From Lentinus brumalis (taxonomy: Eukaryota; Basidiomycota; Agaricomycetes; Polyporales; Polyporaceae): 64,000 nt of DNA. Of this stretch, positions 21,228-34,070 are shown piece by piece (the stretch's first letter is position 1; each line of letters starts with the position of its first letter). The DNA lies in assembly GCA_001792895.1 (NCBI GenBank), contig MARA01000022.1, forward strand, positions 434,001 to 498,000, read 5' to 3'. The translations under genes were made by a program, and so were the position numbers. A model generated the notes under the pieces. The model was not told the DNA's origin, did no database searches, and worked only from the letters and a program-made list of their open reading frames with translations.

Positions 21228-24200
21228 GGTGGACGGTTGGAACAGTCCTGGGCGCAATCCCTGAGACTCCTTACTTATGCTAAGCGACCATACTTAGCTA
21301 GTGACGTCATTACATATCATGAGAGCCGCCGGTGACTCCTGTCGCGGTGTAACTTTAAGGCTTTTGCTTTGGAAGCGTCTGCGAGTGAAGTTGTGGTTAT
21401 CATAACTGAAGCTTGAACGCAGAAGCTCCAGACGGCTCCTTGACTACTCTCGCAGCTAGGAGAATGTATAGAATCAGTATGTACTCCGAACTGCCGGGCC
21501 TGGTCCGCCCAATCGCCACCAAAGGCAACCTCGCCCCGCCGACAACATACCGCCGGCCCAGACACGTCTATTTCGCAGACGGTGCTTCGCGTGCCCATGT
21601 TCCTTCTCGCCCCTTCCCACTCGACCGCATTCTCTGCGCAGACGGCTTCGCGAGCTTTCGCGATGCACCACCTCATGATATGTACCAAGCGCGTCCTGCA
21701 TAGCGCACGCCGCAGAAAGGGACGACCCCGAACCCGCCCTGGCGCATCCCTCCCATGGCGATTCCCACAGCGCGGCAGCTGTTGACGTCCGTGGGCAGTG
21801 ACGGTAGCTCGGGCGCGCCCTAGTCAATGTAGAGGGACGACCGGCACCGGCACCGTGTTCACGACTCATATCTGCAAATTCAGGACCAGAGTCTGATACC
21901 CGCAACGGCGCAGGTCTCAAGGTTCGGGGATACCGCCGCTCAATACCGATCGTAGGCGCAAAGCGGCGCAACACCGTGAAGCCTCGAAGTCGAACTTCCA
22001 GAGGTGGCGGGACGGGACGACACTGACGCGCCGCTCTCGCACCGTCGCCGCACTGGCAAGGTCCGGGGTCCTCAGGTCGGCGCGGTAGTACAACGTGCGG
22101 TGAGACATCATGATACCCTCCGCGGCCGCTGACGCACACTGCTCACGTTCACGTTAGACTGTACAGCGTCTCGGGCGGGGACTATCGCGAATGAACCCCC
22201 TACTTGCGATACGTAACGCCCCCAAACACGAGAGGATGAGGACGGAAGGAGGCGCGGCCCTCTTCATATGGAGTTATGCATACGGACCGCTTGCGCCAAG
22301 GTTGCCGCGAACCGTGCGATGTGGGCGCGGACGGGCGCACCGACTGCCTCGCGCGGGTGCCGCCCATCCCCGCAGGGACTAGCACGCCCCGCTTGGCGTG
22401 CATCCCGGCACCTCCAGGCACTGCGAACCCGGGGTCCGCGCCGTCGTGACCGGCAGAACGCGCAACTCGGATGAGGGCCACGCACGGACCATGGCGACTC
22501 GGAGTGGGAAGACGGCCGCGGTCGAGAAGCTTGTTTTAGGGCTCTCGTTGCGGCCTTGTACGTACGTACCGTCGCCCTTCACCTGGCCATCATGCTCAGG
22601 CACGAGAAGCTCAGGAGTGCGCATCCCGGCCGGCTGCAGCCGTCGCACTGCAGTGTCTCTTGCGTATTACGCGGTCGACAGTGGTGCAAGCTTCAACTTC
22701 TGGCAGCAGCCGTCGCAGCTTCAGAGCTTCCCCCACTGCTGCTGTTGCGTTTTCTCTGCGGTCTGCGGTTCTGCTCGATTTGCCTTCTGATAGCCTCCGC
22801 GGAACGCCACGCGTCTCTGGGCCTCGTGGCCCCTGGCCTTACTATCGACGCCCCTTACGAAGTTCAGCCTCCCAACGGTCGCACAACCCCGCCCGCTTCT
22901 AGCTTCCCCTGCTCCTCATCGACATCCCCAGCATCGAGCGAGAGTTCTACGATCGTGGCCAGTGTCCTCCCGGCCTACGTAACGCGTCGTGTCGCGGCCC
23001 CGCGATCGGGCGGCGAGCGAGCGAGACGATAAGCTCGAACTCGAACTCCATTCTTGCGCCCTGCATATCACAGGAACTGCCAGTGACAGTCAGCCTGCGG
23101 TCGCGTCCGGCGATCATACCCACGCACTCTGCGCAGGCCCTGCCACTGCCAGTGGCATCTGAACATTTCGCCGGAGAGCCCGACCTGGCGCGCCGACGTG
23201 CACAGTGTGTCGGCTCGCAGCTCCCTGTCGATGGACGCAGGCTGCGGGTATGACTCGGAGACGTGGGTCGACGCCCGGTCGCCCTCCAATGCGTCCTGGC
23301 CCGGTCGATGGGCTGGCCGCGGTTTGTCGCACACTTGCTGAGATATGTGGTTGGATGTGAGAACGTGACAGATGTTGGCTATTCCAATACATATTGCCTT
23401 AGAGGTCGGGTGGGTCAAAGCGGATCCCAGTCGCAGGTCATCGATGTACTCGGATTTAAGGCTCCAGATGAATCAATCATGAAGCTTGAAGGTTGCTTTG
23501 GGCTGCTCACCTCTCGCCAGTATCGGTGAAGAGACCCGCTTCCACTTGCTTTCCTCGGTGCGGATATAGTGTCCTTCTGCGCAGCGATAGATCATATGCC
23601 TACTTGGAGGGTATTGGTATGAGACTAATCTGTACTTACGGCAAGGACGTACCTGGAGACGATGTCGGGTGCTATTGTTCGGCCGGCCCAGGCATTATGC
23701 GATTGTCGCCGAGATGGTGCGAGATCTGGGGGTTCGCATGGGTTCGCACACCACGAACGTGTATAGTATGGACGCTTCTCCGGTGGCTCGTAGCCGCATG
23801 GCTCTGAGCTGGCAGCGGACGCCACCAGGCCGAAGAGTCCTAAAGCGTCGATGGTGAGCGTATCTCGCGCAGACCCTGTGATGTCTGTGCTTCGCGATGG
23901 TCCGCGGACGGCGCTGCATTGTTAATGGGCGGCTGAGATGTGCCCTGGGGTCTCTGTCCTGGATAGGGTTGGGGGTGCATGGGATCGCGGGATCATTCGA
24001 CACGGCGCATGAACGACGCTAAATGTCACAGACCCGAAAGAAAGCTATTAAGCGCCCAGTGAGAATTCGTCCCGGACAACCCCTGATAAGATGGCTTGTA
24101 TGGACCTCATATGGGGTAAACGGTCCTAATATGGTTTTGTGTTTGGTTTCTAAGACCCTAATGTGGTATCTTACAAAATCAGTGTGCTTATAAGATTTCG

Positions 24201-24788
24201 TCAACCTTTGTGACATTTAAACTAGCAGCGAGGGTGCAGCCTGTCGCGACGCCACTCGCGGGGAATGCAGGCAGCTAGGAGTTCGCCGCGGAAGAGTTAG
24301 TGCGCGGGAGCAGCTGGCGCATGCCGTACATATAGTGCTCAGGGGATGATAACGCCACCGATGGCCTGCCTTTGCGCGGTCTTGTGTGCGAGACCGCGTG
24401 CCGAGATGAATCTACTAAGACTACGGCCTGCTTTGCTGTCGAGCGTCGCCGTCGCAGCAAGTAGGCGTGGCGGGTTGCTGTCGTTCATTGTCAAGGGCGG
24501 GCAGCGGGCGGGATGGCTGCGCTGAGTTCGAAATGCGGCCGACCCAGACATACGGAGACACCGGGAGACGCCCGGGGACTTGACCGGCGGGGGTCCGGGG
24601 TCCTGGGCGGGGTTCTCGAGATCGGCTGGCAGACTCGTCGCATCTCAATTTCCCGCGCCGCCCAGCTCGTTTCCTCCTCCTCCCCCTGCCCCCGACTCGC
24701 TTGTTCCGCTCTCTCATCATCTCTGCAACCTCCTGCACCGCCGACGCCTGCGAGTGCTCCCATTCCCGGAGGCAAACCCCTCACGAAC
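21228..24788. other. Large gene-free interval
   Basis: About 3.56 kb. The many open frames across 21,400-23,900 are overlapping GC-rich shadows on both strands with no recognisable domain, intron pattern or codon trend. The segment around 24,060-24,220 is clearly more AT-rich and carries the CArG-like cluster listed separately. The right edge contains the promoter and 5' leader of the Zn2Cys6 gene. Confidence 0.45.
24105..24166 (+). promoter_or_regulatory. Cluster of three CArG-like decamers
   Basis: CCTCATATGG (24105-24114), CCTAATATGG (24125-24134, a perfect CC(A/T)6GG box) and CCTAATGTGG (24157-24166) lie on the same strand about 620-680 bp upstream of the Zn2Cys6 regulator. CArG boxes are the targets of MADS-box factors of the Mcm1/SRF type. 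Regulation of the downstream gene is an inference only. Confidence 0.35.
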
Positions 24789-27700
24789 ATGGAGAGCACA
24801 CCGGGTCTCGATGACCCCAGGGCCCACACGCCAGCTAGCGCGATGGGCTACGCCCCTACCCCCTCCTCTTCCGCCCTGCAGAACGGTCAGCCTTCGGAGC
24901 ACACGCCAGGCCCCGGTGCGCCGTCCGCGTCTGGACAGCAGAAGTTCTCCAACGGACCGTGCGTACTCGGTCCCTCCAGTCGCATAATCCCTATAACCCC
25001 TCTCGCAGACACATCCGCTCCCGTATCACTGTGGTTTGCGCAGAGGTGAGTTTCTGGTCTGTGCACCGTCTCTCTTCTTTCCGGCGTCCATCCGTCCTCT
25101 CGTGGGCGACCTCTCCAAGTGCGATCGACGCGCTGTGCACCGGCGCCCTATGCAAAGCGCGCCCATGGCGTACGCCTCCTCGAACGCTCGGAATGTGGCG
25201 TCGGGCAACGGTGGTGTTAGCTGTCTCCCTGAGCGTGGATGGGCGATGAATCGTACTGCTTTGCCTAGCTCTTCGCTGCTTTGTATGCCCCATATCGGGC
25301 ACGTCGTCCGTGGCAATCCTGCAACCACCTGGTGCGGGACATTAAGCCGTGTCATCACGACGGGTATCCCTGGGGTAGCCGAGTCGGATAGTTAACCACC
25401 CCCGCAATGCGCTGCTGTGCCATCGATATACGCACGCCACTCGATCACGGGCGCTGGGTGTATGGTTAAGCCGTGTCAGTCTGGGGCATTGTCGCCCAAT
25501 CTGGCTCCGACGGCGCTCGTAACCTCGCTGGCTATTCTTCTATGCGGGTTGTGCAGATGTCTCTTGGAATTCAGCTCAACTAGGCCAAGTCACGATTCGT
25601 GGGTTGACGCTGACACGCATGTGTAGTGCAAACGGCTGAAGCTCAAGTGCGACCGCCGTACTCCCTGCAGCTCATGTCTCAAGCGCGACACCGTCCAACG
25701 ATGCGTTTACTCGCAGGCTGCCGCGGAGAAAGTGTACGTATCATCCCTACGGCTGATGACTGCCGTACTTAAACTGCGTGGCATGGCAGTGACGTACAAA
25801 CTCTGCACAACCGAATCATCGAGATCGAGAAAGTACTCGCACAGCTGCAAGCGGCGCCTTCCTCTATGCCCGTCTCTGCTGCGCTTGCTGGGATCCCCAC
25901 CTTCAAACAAACAAATGCCATTGCCGGGCCAAGCAGGGCTGGTCCCGTTCCTCCCTCGACTTCCAGCCTGATGGCAGGATTTCCATGTAATGACCGCGCG
26001 CTGTTGGCTCAGGGTGCATCTGGCAGCTCCGTCGTAATCAGCCTCGAAGACGTCGTGAGTCTCTGGCTGAACGAGCTTGAAGAGCTTGGCTTCGACCCGA
26101 CACCGCGGATGGCCGAGTCTGGCGCGGGCTCCATGCGCCCACCGCCAGCTAGCAGTATAGTGAAGCTCGAGCCTACCCCAGTTTCTATCCCCTCACCGTC
26201 GTCTTCTTTCGCTCCTGGACTAGGGTCTCAACCTTCCAGCGGTGGCCTCGCTACACTGCACCCACCTGCGCCCTACGACGCCTTTTTGCCGCCACCTTCC
26301 GCCGGCCCTTCTGCGCTGCCCCAAGTCACTGCTGCGCTCATCTCGTATCTGCCGGCTGAGCCCGTCCGAACACGATACCTGAAAGCCTTCCGGGAGACCA
26401 TGCTCCTCCACCCGTCGTTCAACGTGCCCCACTTCGAGCAGCGCATCATGGCCGTTTACACATGGGCGGAGACCGGCGAGACGTCCTCGACAGCCGCAGC
26501 CGCATACGGCAGCAAGCCGATGACGAAGGCCGACCTCGCACGGGACATCTTCTTTTCGAGCGCGAAGCCAGGGAGCAGTAGCCGTGCCAACGGTGCTACC
26601 GCGCCCAATTTGAGCTCAAATACGCCGAAACCAACGCTCAGCTTCTTCTCGGCGGCATGTGCGGCATTCGCGTTGGGTGCCCTCGTTGCTCGGGACGACG
26701 GCCCTGGTGGAGACCCATCGGCACCGTCACCTCCGTCGCCGTCTGGTCCCGGTGACGCAAGCGGTACCCCTGCGATGCTCTTTGCGCTCTCGGAGCAGTC
26801 ATTACAGCTGTTTGAGAAGACGGCTGCGTACGACATCGACTCCGTCATCGCGATGATTCTGCAGGTGCTCTACATGCTGTACGAGGGCCAGATGAGCGTC
26901 GCGCAAGGTGTCTTCCCGTTGGTGAGTGCGCTGAGGTTCGCAGTGTGGGCGGACGCAGGTGCTGACGCGCGTGATGTGCGCAGGTGGGCAAGATGGTGAA
27001 CGTCGCGCGCATGATGGGGCTCGCGATGGACCCTGACGAGTTCCTCGGGACGTACAACCTCTTCGAGGCCGAGACGCGCCGCAGGATATGGTGGGAGGTG
27101 TTCTACTTTGACCTGTGAGTGTCTCTCGTCGCCTCGTTTCCGCGAGTGAGAGATCTGAGGCCTGATCTCGCTTGCTCTTTCTCAAGGTTCGCGGCCGACT
27201 GCATGGGCCAGCCCCCGCTGATCGCGGACAACACGCACACAACGCGGCTCCCAGCTGACGTCGACGAAGACAAGTTCACGCCGTCGTGCGTGGCAGTCCC
27301 CGAGCCCGACGAGTTCGGCAGCGCACCCTCGGACGCGTCCTCGGTGTACTTCTCCCTCAAGTGCCGGCTCGCGCAGCTCGTCAAGAACGTCAAGAAGCAG
27401 ACGTTCCGGGACCCGCTTGCGGACGATAGCGGCGCGGACGCGCTGTCGATCGAGCAGGCGGGCGCGTTCGAGGCGGACGTCGCCGCGTTCCTGCAGGAGC
27501 TCCCCGCCGCGTTCCGGCTCGACTTCACGGACGACCTGGGGAAGCCGGTGCCTGCACTGGGCCCGGGCGAGTCGCGGGTGCGCGTCGCGCAGAAGTGCGA
27601 GCTCGCGATCGTGGCGAACCGGATGATCGTGAAGCTGTACCTGCCGTTCCTGAAGGAGGCGGCGGCGAGTCGGCGGCCGTGCCACCAGGCGGTGTTCGGG

Positions 27701-28734
27701 ACGATCAGCGCGGCGCACAACATCGTGTGCGCGGCCAAGGTCGTGCACGCGGTGTGGAAGGGGGACGGCGCGTCGGGGGCGCAGGTGCGGCCGGCGATGT
27801 TCGACTTTTACGACTTTGGGAGGACGGTGTTCGATGCGGCGGTGGTGTGCGCGCATGCGGTCGTGCAGGAGCCGATGAGCATCGTGGCGGCGGAGGGGAT
27901 GAAGAGCGTGGTGTGTGCGCTGGAGATCCTCCGGGAGATCGGGACGAGCCGGATGGGCGTGGAGGGGACGCGGAATGGGGGAAGGAGCGAGGCGGTGAGG
28001 ATTGTGGAGGTGATGAAGCGGAAGGCGGAGGCGGCGCGCGGTGGGGGTGCGGTGGCGACAGCGGGGGCGGCGGGGGCGGCGGGGACGAAGCGGAAGCACG
28101 CGGAGGTCGAGGAGCGGGAGGCGTTTGCGTATACGCAGAGCTTCCAGCTGCCGTTCGTGGGCGCGGCGGTGAGCTCGTCGAGGACGGAGCGGCCGCGGCC
28201 GCCTGCTGCGAGGCCGAACGGGCATGCGCATGGGAAGGACGACGCCGGCGCGGCGAGGACGGGGAAGCCTGAGGCGAAGAAGCAAGCGAGGGAGAGGGAC
28301 AGGGAGCGGGACAGAGAGAAGGATAAGGATAAGGACAAGGACAACAAGGAGAAGGAGAAGGAGAAGGACAAGCAGCCTCCGCCGTTGCGCGTGCGCCACA
28401 TGACGGGCCAGCCGGCTCCAAGGAGACAGCGGACCGCTTCTGTGTCGACGGCGAACGCGAACGCGGGTGCTGGAGCGACCCTTGCTCCTGCTGCCACTCC
28501 GGGACCCACTGCCCCTGCTCTTGCGCCGTCCCAGGTTCAGACGCAGACGCAGAGAGCTGCGCCACCCCCGCCGTCTCCGCTCACCCTTACAACGTCTCTT
28601 CCGGTTCAAGTGCAGATCCAGCCCCAGCCCCAGCCTTCGTCCTCGGTCCCGCAGTCACCGTCTGTGGCCACGCCGTACGATGCGTACATCCCCTCTGGTC
28701 CTCAACAGCAGCAGCAGGCACCTCCTACCCCTCA

Positions 28735-28765
<31 letters not shown>

Positions 28766-29286
28766 CAATCACAGCCCCCTCCCAGCTTCAGCCGCAAGAA
28801 GACTACATGCAGTTCAGTAGCAGCCCAGACGACGGGATGAGCGACGAGCGGCGGTTCAGCGTGAGCTACGACTCGCCCGCGTCCGCCAGTAGCGGCGCGA
28901 TGTACGACCAGAGCCAGTACGCGAGCCCGGCGACGGCGTATCCCCCGCCCCCACCCGCGTCCGCGTCCATGCCGCCGCCTGCGGGGTACTACATGTCGTA
29001 CGCGCCGCCGTCGTACGTCCCGGGGCCGGAGGCTATGGGGATTATGGAGGGGTACCCGCCTGCGCGGGGGATGGAGTACCAGGCGCAGCCTCAGCAGCCC
29101 CACTCCCATTCTCATTCGCAGCAGCAGCACCCTGGACATGTGCAGCACCAGCACCAGCACCAGCAACCGCAACATCCTCAGCACGCTCAGCACCAGCACC
29201 AGCCACAGATGGTCGCGATGTGGCCGCAGCAGGGCGACCCGGGTGCGGGGAGCGAGATGTGGTCGGAGTACAAGTTCTACAGCTAG
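24789..29286 (+). CDS. Zn2Cys6 transcription factor with fungal TF domain and poly-Q tail
   Basis: Exons: 24789-24958, 25009-25045, 25627-25733, 25790-26921, 26984-27114 and 27187-29286, about 1,225 residues. The zinc cluster is assembled across introns: VVCAE | CKRLKLKCDRRTPCSSC, then LKRDTVQRC, the full six-cysteine pattern at about residues 65-93. A short coiled-coil-like linker follows (LHNRIIEIEKVLAQLQAA). The fungal-specific middle homology region (VNVARMMGLAMDPDE, EAETRRRIWWEVFYFDL) follows at about 480-560. The C-terminus is basic, then Gln/His/Pro-rich with CAG runs. Intron 2 is 581 bp, exceptionally long here. Within the poly-Q tail the frame shifts at a C5 run (28775-28779); one more C restores a 160-residue tail ending SEYKFYS. 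The target pathway is not deducible. Confidence 0.87.
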
Positions 29287-31520
29287 GCGACCTGCGCCGA
29301 CTGCCGCTTCACGATTGGCGACGCGCCCTGATTTACGGGGTTCCTTGAAGTCTTTCTTAATGCGTCGCGATGCTTGTTTTATGATATTTATTCGTATGCT
29401 CCTTATTCATTCGTGTTCTCTCCTCTCCCTCACCGCCCGCTCTCCTTGTCCTTATAATCCCTCCCTCCCCCCGGTCCACACATCCTTATGCCTTCTTCTC
29501 GTCTTGTCTATCTCTCACATCGATATTACTCGCGGAGGAGGAGGATACGATCTACGATCTCGCCATGCGCCATATCTTCGCCTGTGGACATTTGCTTCTG
29601 CCACACGCCTCTCCTTCCTCCTTTACCTGCTTCGCTCCTTTCCCCTTCCTCCTCGTCTCTCCACCCACGAGCCACGACAAGATATACATTGTCACAGTCG
29701 CCTGCCCGCCGTACCTCGCTATAGGACGCGGGGTGCGGCGCCGCGACTGCTTCGTTCGCTGTACACGTACCTTATTAAACCAGTCTATGGTTCTTGTTGT
29801 TACTATAGTGCCTATGCCTTCCTCTGCCTGTGCCTCTGCTCTTCTCCAGATATTGGTCCCTCGGCGCGGCGTTTGCGAGTGTCTCTTGAGTTCGTCGGCT
29901 CTGGGTTGCTTGTGCTAGTGTGTATTTTTAGGGCTTCTAAGTACTAGATACCACAATAGACTGTCCTCTTTTCTCGCGGAGCACGTCGCCTTTGCGATGG
30001 TGTGGGTTGGGTCGTACCACCGGGTACCGGGTACCTGGGCATGGCTCGCGCTGCCATGCTCTGAGCGTCCGGGCCGCCTCAGTGCTGCGAATGCGCTCCA
30101 GCTAGTCACGTCGTTGGCCAAGGAGATTGAGCTTCATGTGCCCTGCAGTCTAATCTTGGTGAGTGCATCGTCAAACCGTCGTCTGCGAGGTCCGCGCTGA
30201 GAGAAGCCGCTATATGTGCCGAACTTTTGCAGAGAACGACAGCGGCTGGAAGCTTGTCGGCCCCGCTGTGAGATCCTGCTGTCCATTAGGAGCATGCCTA
30301 GGTGCGTCGCTGACGCAAGGGCGACAGGATTATGGCTGCGTGCGCCCGAGGAGGAGGTAGCTTGTGCGCGGAGCGGCGGTAACCTCGGAGGTTGTATGGG
30401 AACTGCGGGCCCTGCTGCTCAGCTGGTGCGGGCCGTCGTGCGGCCCGCGGGGCGTTACTTATTCTCGCTCGTCCGCTCTGTGCCCGCCCAGAGAAGGTTC
30501 GGGCTGAGAATGGCAGGTGTTGAGTTGGCCAGGTTCTGCGCCGTGACAGGATGGGAACGGTGGGTAGGTTTGCGGGTACAGAGTTGTGGCGAGCGGACGG
30601 TTCGACGTTCACTGTCACTGGTAGGGCTGACCTCTAGTTCCCTTCGCCACTCGTGTGCAGGTAACCGGACCTAGTAGGTCACGCCACTGCTCACGCACTG
30701 CGGAGCAATGACGGGTCTTATGTTCCCAGATGAACGTCTGCATGGTCGCGGCAACGGCAGGGGCCTCTGAGGTCATACCATGATGGAATCAGGTGAGAAC
30801 CTTTTCATTTTGCGGGCCTGAGAAATAAGTCGAAGCTCCAGTGATATTCGATTGCTCTCCTGCAGATATCCGACAACCAGATCTGCCTATTCCCAGAATG
30901 TTGCTGTTCGAAGGTTGCCTTCTCGCGATCATCGCACTGAAGGTCAGCCGCTGGTTAGTTGAACGCAACCCGTACTCACATTGGTCTGACAGTGTACAAG
31001 ATACGACTTATAAGACAACATCACGGTATGTAGCAGAGAGAAGTAGTATTCGGGTCATCACTCTCGGCGTGGGTGCTCTGAGCTAAAATTTTACGGACCA
31101 GCCTCAAGTACCACCTCAAATATCCGCGTTGCTATTCGGAACCTAAGTAACCGGTAAGTCGGCGACAGCCGAGCTCGGGGCAACGGTGCACAGTGACCAG
31201 TGACCCTCTCCGCAGAACGTCCTCATCATATTGGCCTTCTCCCGTTCTCGCATCTTGCTATGGTCTTCCCACCGCCAAACGAGCATGGGCATGTGCTCCA
31301 CGCAAGCATGCGGAGCGAGTGTCGAACGTCGCAGCATCTCATGACACGATGGACGGGCCCTCCTCCTCCCTCAATGCCTCATGCCCCGTATATTTATCCG
31401 GAGGACCAGGATATAAGCTCGTGTCGTGCTCCACTCCACAGCACGCCGCTCTCTAGCTTCATCGGCTACTAGCGCAGCACAACCCGTCCTCGCTACCGAC
31501 GCCAACGTCCTAGCCGCACG
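29287..31520. other. Gene-free interval
   Basis: About 2.2 kb. The left part is pyrimidine-rich 3' flank of the transcription factor. A GGTACC-rich short palindromic patch lies near 30,015-30,040. No coding or RNA gene is recognisable. ATATAAG near 31,411 could serve the polygalacturonase as a TATA element. Confidence 0.4.
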
Positions 31521-33501
31521 ATGTCGCCAACCTTCCTCCGTCTCTCCGCGCTGCTCGTCCTGGCTGGTGCGGTTGTGGCACGGCCAGCTGCGCGCGCATG
31601 CACGGGCACGATCTCGTCTCTGAACGACGTCGACGATGCCGTCGAGTGCACGACGGTGAACATCAACTCGTTCACCGTCCCTGCGGGCGAGACGTTCAAC
31701 CTCGACCTCGCGGATGGCACCACCGTCAACATGCGTGCGTTCTTTTCCTGTCTTGCACGCGCTCCGGGCTGCTTCATATGCTTCGTCCCGAGCTCCCACC
31801 CCGCATCCTTCCCCGCCTTCGGTTGCAGTCACAGGAATAGAGTGAATGCGTGCTGATCATTCCTGACGCACAGTGGGCGACGTGACCTTCGCGGTGAAGA
31901 ACTGGGACGGACCGCTCTTCCAAGTCAGGTAAGTCGCGGCGACGTTGTGCGTCATGCTGTGGCTATTCGTGCCACGTATGAGTGCTGACCCCCTCCATCT
32001 GGTCATAGTGGCAAGGACATCACGTGTGAGTACCTCGTGTAGATCTTCATGTATTGAGTTCTGTTCTCACTGAGCTATTCTAACCCCTTCTTGCCAGTCA
32101 ACGGTAACGGACATACCTTCGACGGCAATGGGCCTTCCTACTGGGTGTGTCTACGTGCTTCTCTACAAACGTGTACTGCGCTTTCTCACATCCGCCGAAA
32201 TACCACAGGACGGTCAGGGTGGCAACGGAGGTGTCACCAAGCCTGCCCCGATGATGAAGTAGGTCCCCTCTAGCATTCCCTGTTCCATAGCCTCTGACGA
32301 GGACGGACTATTTCTGCACCGGCACAGGATTAAGATATCGGGTACCTATACCGTACGTCGTGCCTTGCTTCCTGACTTGACAGGGCTTAGAAGAGCATGA
32401 TTCTGGAATCCGATCGCACCTTCCCTCCGCAAACATAGAACGTCAAGGTCCTGAACTCTCCCGCGCGCGTGTACAGCGTGTCGAACCCAGCGCCGCTGGT
32501 CATCTCGAAACTGACGATCGACGACTGTGAGTGGCATGACCATCTGTGCCTTGCGACTAAGGTGAGGGACTCATACTGCTTCGTGCAGCTGCCGGTGACG
32601 CGCCCAACTCCAAGAGCGGCGGGAAGGCCGCTGGACACAACACGGACGGCTTCGACTGCAGCACGACGGACCTGACCATCGAGGACAGGTATGCCCCTTC
32701 GCTGACATACGAGCTTCTGGTGATTCACCAGCGATATTCGTTGACTAGCACGATCCACAACCAGGATGACTGCCTGGCGATCAACAAGGGCAGCAACATC
32801 GTCTTCCAGCGCAACACTTGTATCGGCGGCCATGGTATCTCAGTCGTACGTCCCTGTCGTGCAAGTCCAAATGCTATGTAATCTAACACTTGGTTGTCTA
32901 CTGTCTACAAGGGTTCCATTGACTCGGACGTGACCGTCTCTGGGATCGTCATTCAGAACAACGTTATCCAGAACAAGTGCGACTCACAAGGTCTTCCTCC
33001 CATATATCAAGTGCTTACTGGTCAATTTGTACAGCGATCAGGCCCTGCGTATCAAGACCAAGGCGTCCGCATCGGATTCGACAGTAACCAACATCACCTA
33101 CTCGGGGAACACTGGTACCGGTCTGCGGCAATTTGGTGTTCTCATCGACCAGGTACGCCACCTTACACCTCATGAATGTCCATCCCAGCCACTAATAGCT
33201 CTCGCTCCACACAGAGCTACCCCGACACCCTTGGCACCCCCGGAAATGGTGTCAAGCTCTCCGTGAGTGCAGTCATGCGATCTGGTAGGGAGGTTCAAGT
33301 ATGCTGAAAATTCTCGGCCAGGCTGTGAACTTCGTCGGGAGCACCAACAGTTTGACAGTGAACTCCGACGCGCAGCGCGTTGCGGTCAACTGCGGTTCCG
33401 GGTCGTGCACTGGCACTTGGGACTGGTCGGCTCTGAAGGTCTCTGGCGGATCCACCGGCCCCATCACGAACTTCAGCGGCATCAAGAACTTCTCGCAGTG
33501 A
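31521..33501 (+). CDS. Secreted endo-polygalacturonase, GH28
   Basis: Thirteen exons: 31521-31734, 31874-31928, 32009-32025, 32098-32144, 32209-32258, 32328-32352, 32439-32526, 32589-32688, 32749-32845, 32912-32976, 33035-33152, 33215-33262 and 33322-33501. All phases close to 367 residues, a normal size. A signal peptide opens the protein (LSALLVLAGAVVA). All four GH28 active-site motifs are present: HNTDGFD (about residues 181-187), QDDCLAI (about 203), GGHGIS (about 224) and RIK (about 257). The enzyme hydrolyses alpha-1,4-galacturonan in pectin outside the cell. Exon 3 is only 17 bp. Its stop lies 570 bp from the convergent alginate-lyase-type gene, another secreted enzyme for uronic-acid polymers. 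Confidence 0.95.
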
Positions 33502-34070
33502 AGATCCGTCGAACGAGGTTGCCTATGTAAGGTCTGATCAGCGGCCGGTCATGGATATGCATGTATGAATCTTGTGACGGAATGCATCAATTGTCATGTA
33601 GCCGACGTCTTCGATGCCTCGCTGCCGTTCTTCGGACTTCGGGCGCTGCCGTAGAGTGACAGCTGAGGTTAAGATGGTTGACAGGAGCCACGGAGGTCGT
33701 TCAACGGCTATACGACAGGTGGATACAACTGAGCAAGACAGCAGATAAGTACAACATACAGTCAAACCATTACTTGCAACCTAGTAAGTATCGATCATGT
33801 ACAGCATGAACAAGGCAACGACTACACAAAGCCCCGAGAAGTATCCAAGAAGGTGTTCGGCTGTTCGAGATCAACACAAATGCCGAACAGCACGCACGCA
33901 CAAAGTCCCATATGACGATGTGTAAGTATGGAACGCACGGGGTGACATCTATAGAGGCAGATGCTCGCCCGTTGCCAGTTAGTGATAGTAGTGTAATGAA
34001 ACGAGAGTATGAGTGTCAGCAGATCAGATGGCTACATCCACTCTAAGCACGCGGAAGGCTCTAGAGGATC
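33502..34070. other. Intergenic between convergent secreted-enzyme genes
   Basis: 569 bp shared by the two 3' flanks. No gene, clear terminator structure or RNA is visible. Confidence 0.45.

Noticed and set aside
27182..28609. 475-codon minus-strand frame opposite the Zn2Cys6 gene
   Set aside because: Arg/Leu-rich mirror of GC-rich coding DNA; no independent evidence.
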